A DNA stretch of 64,000 nt from Phycisphaerae bacterium (GTDB lineage: Bacteria > Planctomycetota > Phycisphaerae > UBA1845 > Fen-1342): the NCBI GenBank assembly GCA_022072445.1, contig JAJVHV010000018.1, forward strand, positions 61,631 through 125,630, given 5' to 3'. The notes under the pieces were generated by a model. The model was not told the DNA's origin, made no database searches, and saw only the letters and a list, made by a program, of their open reading frames with translations. This document shows, piece by piece, positions 62,015 through 64,000 of this stretch. The first letter of the stretch is position 1. The number at the start of each line of letters is the position of its first letter. The position numbers were made by a program, and so were the translations under genes.

Positions 62015-62728
62015 TCAGGGCGCGAGCAGATCGACGAACGGGTCGATGTCGAAACCGTTGAACGTCCCGTCGCGGTTCACGTCGCCCGCAAAGCGCGGAT
62101 CGTGGCCGAACGCCGTGACATATCCCGCCGGGTCGGAGAGCGCCTGCACGAATGGATCGACGTCGAATCCGTTCACCGAGCCGTCGTAATTCATGTCGCC
62201 GGTAATCACCGGGATGCGGTCGAACGTCGCGGTGCCGCTGGTGACGACCATGCTGCCGACGATCAGCGACGGGGTGATCACCACGTCGGTAAGGTCAAAA
62301 TAGGCTATGCCGCTGGCGTTCAGACCCGCCGAAACCGTCACGCCGACGAACACGTTGATGCCGGAGATCACGCCAGTGCCCTCGAAGCGCTGACTCAGCG
62401 TCTCGAACGGATGCGTGCCGCTGGGGTTATAGACCTCGCCCGTGAGCAGCTCCGACGCGCCCGGCTGAAAGCTGTCGAGCACCTCGCCCAGGTCGACCGG
62501 GTCCGGATAAAGCAGGGCCATCAGCCCCGATTGCCCCTCGACCAGAGCGCTGATGTCGTACGCATACGCAAACCCGGCGTTGAGCGCGTTTGGCGCGCTG
62601 CTGCGCGACTGGTTCGTGCCGTTCTTCAACTGCACGCCGGTGAGGTCGATCACGACCTGATCGAACTGTGCGAGGGCGGTCGCGGCGGTGAAGCCGAGCA
62701 GGGCGATGACGCAGATCCGATAACGCAT
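62015..62728 (-). CDS. Secreted protein with dockerin-like tail
   Basis: The 237-residue product has a signal peptide (VIALLGFTAATALAQ), a beta-rich body with FAYAYDISALVEGQ and FVGVTVSAGLNASGIAYFD, and two C-terminal Ca-binding loops, GDMNYDGSVNGFDVDPF and GDVNRDGTFNGFDIDPF. These loops are almost identical to those ending the 1147-residue protein at 26.5-29.9 kb, so they mark a shared export or anchoring tag. GGAG lies seven bases before ATG 62728. The function of the body is unknown. Confidence 0.85.
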   Translation of the reverse strand: MRYRICVIALLGFTAATALAQFDQVVIDLTGVQLKNGTNQSRSSAPNALNAGFAYAYDISALVEGQSGLMALLYPDPVDLGEVLDSFQPGASELLTGEVYNPSGTHPFETLSQRFEGTGVISGINVFVGVTVSAGLNASGIAYFDLTDVVITPSLIVGSMVVTSGTATFDRIPVITGDMNYDGSVNGFDVDPFVQALSDPAGYVTAFGHDPRFAGDVNRDGTFNGFDIDPFVDLLAP

Positions 62729-62874
62729 GTTCTTTCTCCGCAACGATGATGGGCCGACAACGACGGGCGCACGGCCATTATACCGGCGCGACGGGATGAG
62801 ATAAACGGGACGCCAGCGAACAGGGAACCTGGAACAAGGAACAGGCCGAGCAGTCCGTGTATCCATGACAAAGC

Positions 62875-62908
62875 GCTCCCTGTCACGGCGCGCGCCGTGA
62901 CAGGGAGC
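62875..62908. repeat. 34-bp perfect palindrome
   Basis: The two 17-bp arms, GCTCCCTGTCACGGCGC and GCGCCGTGACAGGGAGC, are exact reverse complements with no spacer. It lies between the GT2 gene end and the dockerin-tailed gene start. No T-run follows. It may be a dispersed hairpin repeat or a cruciform site. Confidence 0.9.
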
Positions 62909-62936
62909 ACACGACCGCCGGCCGATGACCGTGTGT

Positions 62937-62959
62937 TGCATCAGGGATGCACCCTACGC
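62937..62959 (-). repeat. 23-bp dispersed repeat shared with 1331-1353
   Basis: TGCATCAGGGATGCACCCTA, continuing CGC, is the exact reverse complement of 1331-1353 in the duplicated repeat block, 61.6 kb away. Its TGCATC...GATGCA core is itself a short hairpin. It ends four bases before the GT2 stop codon. Confidence 0.85.
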
Positions 62960-62962
62960 CGC

Positions 62963-63691
62963 TCACCGCGCCCGGCCTTCGCGCCGGATTTCGCCGTAGA
63001 GCTTGAACAGCTCGCGAAACGCACGCAGGATGACGCGGAAGTTGGCGCCGGTCTGCTGGCCCGCGGTGCGCGGGTAGTGGTGCACGCCGACCTGCCGGAT
63101 GCGCAGCCCCATGTACTTCGCCTTGGCCAGCATCTCCGTGTCGATCAGCGCCCCGGTGCTCTTCATCTCGATCCGCTCGATGAACGTCCGCGGATAGATC
63201 TTGAACGCGCAATCCACGTCGCGCAGGCCGAAGCGAAAGAGCAGGTTCACCAGCGTGCTCCAGCACAGCGCGTTCAGCTTGCGATGCAGCGCGTCCTGCC
63301 GGTTCAGCCGGTAGCACGAGACGATGTCGCACTGCTCCAGCAGCGGGATCAGCGCCGGCAGCTCCTTGAAATCGAACTGCCCGTCGCCGTCCGTGTAGAA
63401 AATCCAGTTCTTGCGGCACTCGCGAAAGCCGCGCGCCAGCGCCCCGCCGTAGCCGCGGTTCGGCTGGTTGTGTACGGCGCGGACGTTGGGAATCTCGCCG
63501 GCCAGCCGGTCGGCGATCTCGCCGGTGCGGTCGCGGCTGCCGTCGTTGACGATCAGCACTTCGAAGTCGTCGGTGATCGTCCCGCCGACCTCGACGGCCG
63601 CCCGCGTGACGCGCTCGACGTTCGCCTCCTCGTTGTAGCACGGGAAGAAGAGCGAGAGCGATAGCGGCTTGAGCGGCGGACGATCGAACAC
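62963..63691 (-). CDS. Family 2 glycosyltransferase, DPM1-like
   Basis: The 242-residue protein has the GT-A fold of polyprenol-phosphate mannosyl or glucosyl transferases: FFPCYNEEANVERVTRAA, VLIVNDGSRDRTGEIADRL, NRGYGGALARGFREC, the metal-binding YTDGDGQFD and a C-terminal YPRTFIERIEMKSTGALIDT. It lacks extra membrane segments, so it probably makes a lipid-linked sugar at the cytoplasmic membrane. GTG 63691 is the start codon. Confidence 0.9.
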   Translation of the reverse strand: MFDRPPLKPLSLSLFFPCYNEEANVERVTRAAVEVGGTITDDFEVLIVNDGSRDRTGEIADRLAGEIPNVRAVHNQPNRGYGGALARGFRECRKNWIFYTDGDGQFDFKELPALIPLLEQCDIVSCYRLNRQDALHRKLNALCWSTLVNLLFRFGLRDVDCAFKIYPRTFIERIEMKSTGALIDTEMLAKAKYMGLRIRQVGVHHYPRTAGQQTGANFRVILRAFRELFKLYGEIRREGRAR

Positions 63692-63857
63692 GTTTTAGTT
63701 ACCGGACGACGAGTCGTGCAACCGGGCCGCGCGGCCCGCAGCCGGCGCGAAGAGCGCCGTGCGATGAGCAGCCCAATGTTAGCCGCCCGCGGCACACGCT
63801 CCAAACCGCGTTTCAGCGTCATCAGCGTCACCGAATCTCCCCGGCTTTCCGTTGGCC

Positions 63858-63901
63858 CCCCGGCGTAAACGCCGGGGCCTCGACTTTGGCCCTTTCTAGA
63901 T
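63858..63901 (+). repeat. CGGCGTAAACGCCG hairpin plus CTTTGGCC repeat
   Basis: CCCCGGCG-TAAA-CGCCGGGG (63858-63877) is a perfect 8-bp hairpin with a TAAA loop. It is followed by CCTCGACTTTGGCCCTTTCT, continuing AGAT (63878-63901), the inverse of 25461-25484 apart from one inserted base. Together they form a composite dispersed element in the 309-bp gap after the GT2 gene, which holds no supported gene. Confidence 0.85.
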
Positions 63902-63948
63902 TTCGCGAAGTGATTTCGCTTCGGCTGGTGGAGATTGCGCGGATCGGT

Positions 63949-63970
63949 TATCTAGTTATATAACTAGATA
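63949..63970. promoter_or_regulatory. 22-bp AT-rich perfect palindrome (operator candidate)
   Basis: The two arms TATCTAGTTAT and ATAACTAGATA are exact reverse complements, and CGG/CCG beyond a T:G mismatch extend the symmetry to 63945-63974. It stands out as a pure AT-rich palindrome in high-GC DNA close to the window edge. It is likely an operator for a dimeric repressor, possibly of the GntR type, controlling a plus-strand gene outside the window. The regulator family is a guess. Confidence 0.55.
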
Positions 63971-64000
63971 GCCGCCGCCGGGCGACGGTCGGCTCAAGGA

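Overview
The window is high-GC DNA that most resembles a planctomycete (Planctomycetota, possibly a Phycisphaerae-like lineage). The grounds are: two unlinked secreted proteins ending in GDxNxDGxxNGFDxDPF dockerin-like repeats; a PEP-CTERM protein; an ECF-like sigma factor paired with a Ser/Thr kinase-TPR protein; lipopolysaccharide-core genes, which imply an outer membrane; and several families of dispersed GC-rich hairpin repeats. No rRNA, tRNA, CRISPR array or intact insertion sequence was found. The placement is inferred from gene content only.

Layout. 1-1.8 kb: 3' end of a flagellin, a 376-bp-period duplicated repeat block and a galactose-oxidase C-terminal remnant. 1.8-4.8 kb: gyrA (minus) with a strong candidate promoter. 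5.4-8.3 kb: a small unknown gene, two head-to-head minisatellites, a SpoVR gene and a HEAT-like protein. 8.6-12.5 kb: a GH106-like lipoprotein and a small lipoprotein. 12.6-17.7 kb (minus): an unknown gene, DUF167, lptB and two tandem, unusually large signal peptidases I. 18-22 kb: topA and an LD-carboxypeptidase. 22-26.2 kb (minus): a 1045-residue coiled-coil membrane protein and a four-module Cys-rich secreted protein. 26.5-29.9 kb: a large secreted protein with five tandem beta-sandwich repeats.

29.9-33.9 kb (minus) is an LPS-core operon: WaaF-like heptosyltransferase, an InaA-family protein lacking the usual catalytic Asp, a WaaP-like kinase and a WaaG-like glycosyltransferase. A separate tandem double kinase lies at 42 kb. 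33.9-36.5 kb holds an esterase and a frameshifted PEP-CTERM beta-propeller gene. 36.7-41.9 kb (plus) carries mqnD (futalosine menaquinone pathway), a redoxin, a thioredoxin-like lipoprotein, an NHL lipoprotein, a small membrane protein and a TPR protein. 43.9-50.5 kb is a long minus-strand run: small lipoprotein, FHA-GAF-PP2C phosphatase, membrane protein, FtsX-like permease, LolD-like ATPase, lutB and lutC. 50.6-55.2 kb holds a thioredoxin-like protein and the sigma factor/kinase pair. 55.4-60.2 kb holds a nuclease-like protein, an ATP-grasp enzyme, a B12-binding/MeaB GTPase fusion and a secreted unknown.

60.2-64 kb: pyrK, a Nudix hydrolase, a dockerin-tailed secreted protein and a family 2 glycosyltransferase. 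pyrK is preceded by a consensus-like promoter, an almost leaderless 40-codon ORF and an intrinsic terminator embedded in that ORF, whose stop codon overlaps the pyrK start. This is the strongest candidate for an undescribed regulatory system in the window. Other items worth attention are the zinc-ribbon, beta-domain signal peptidases, the mutase-less B12/GTPase fusion, the double LPS kinase and the slip-like frameshift in the PEP-CTERM gene.
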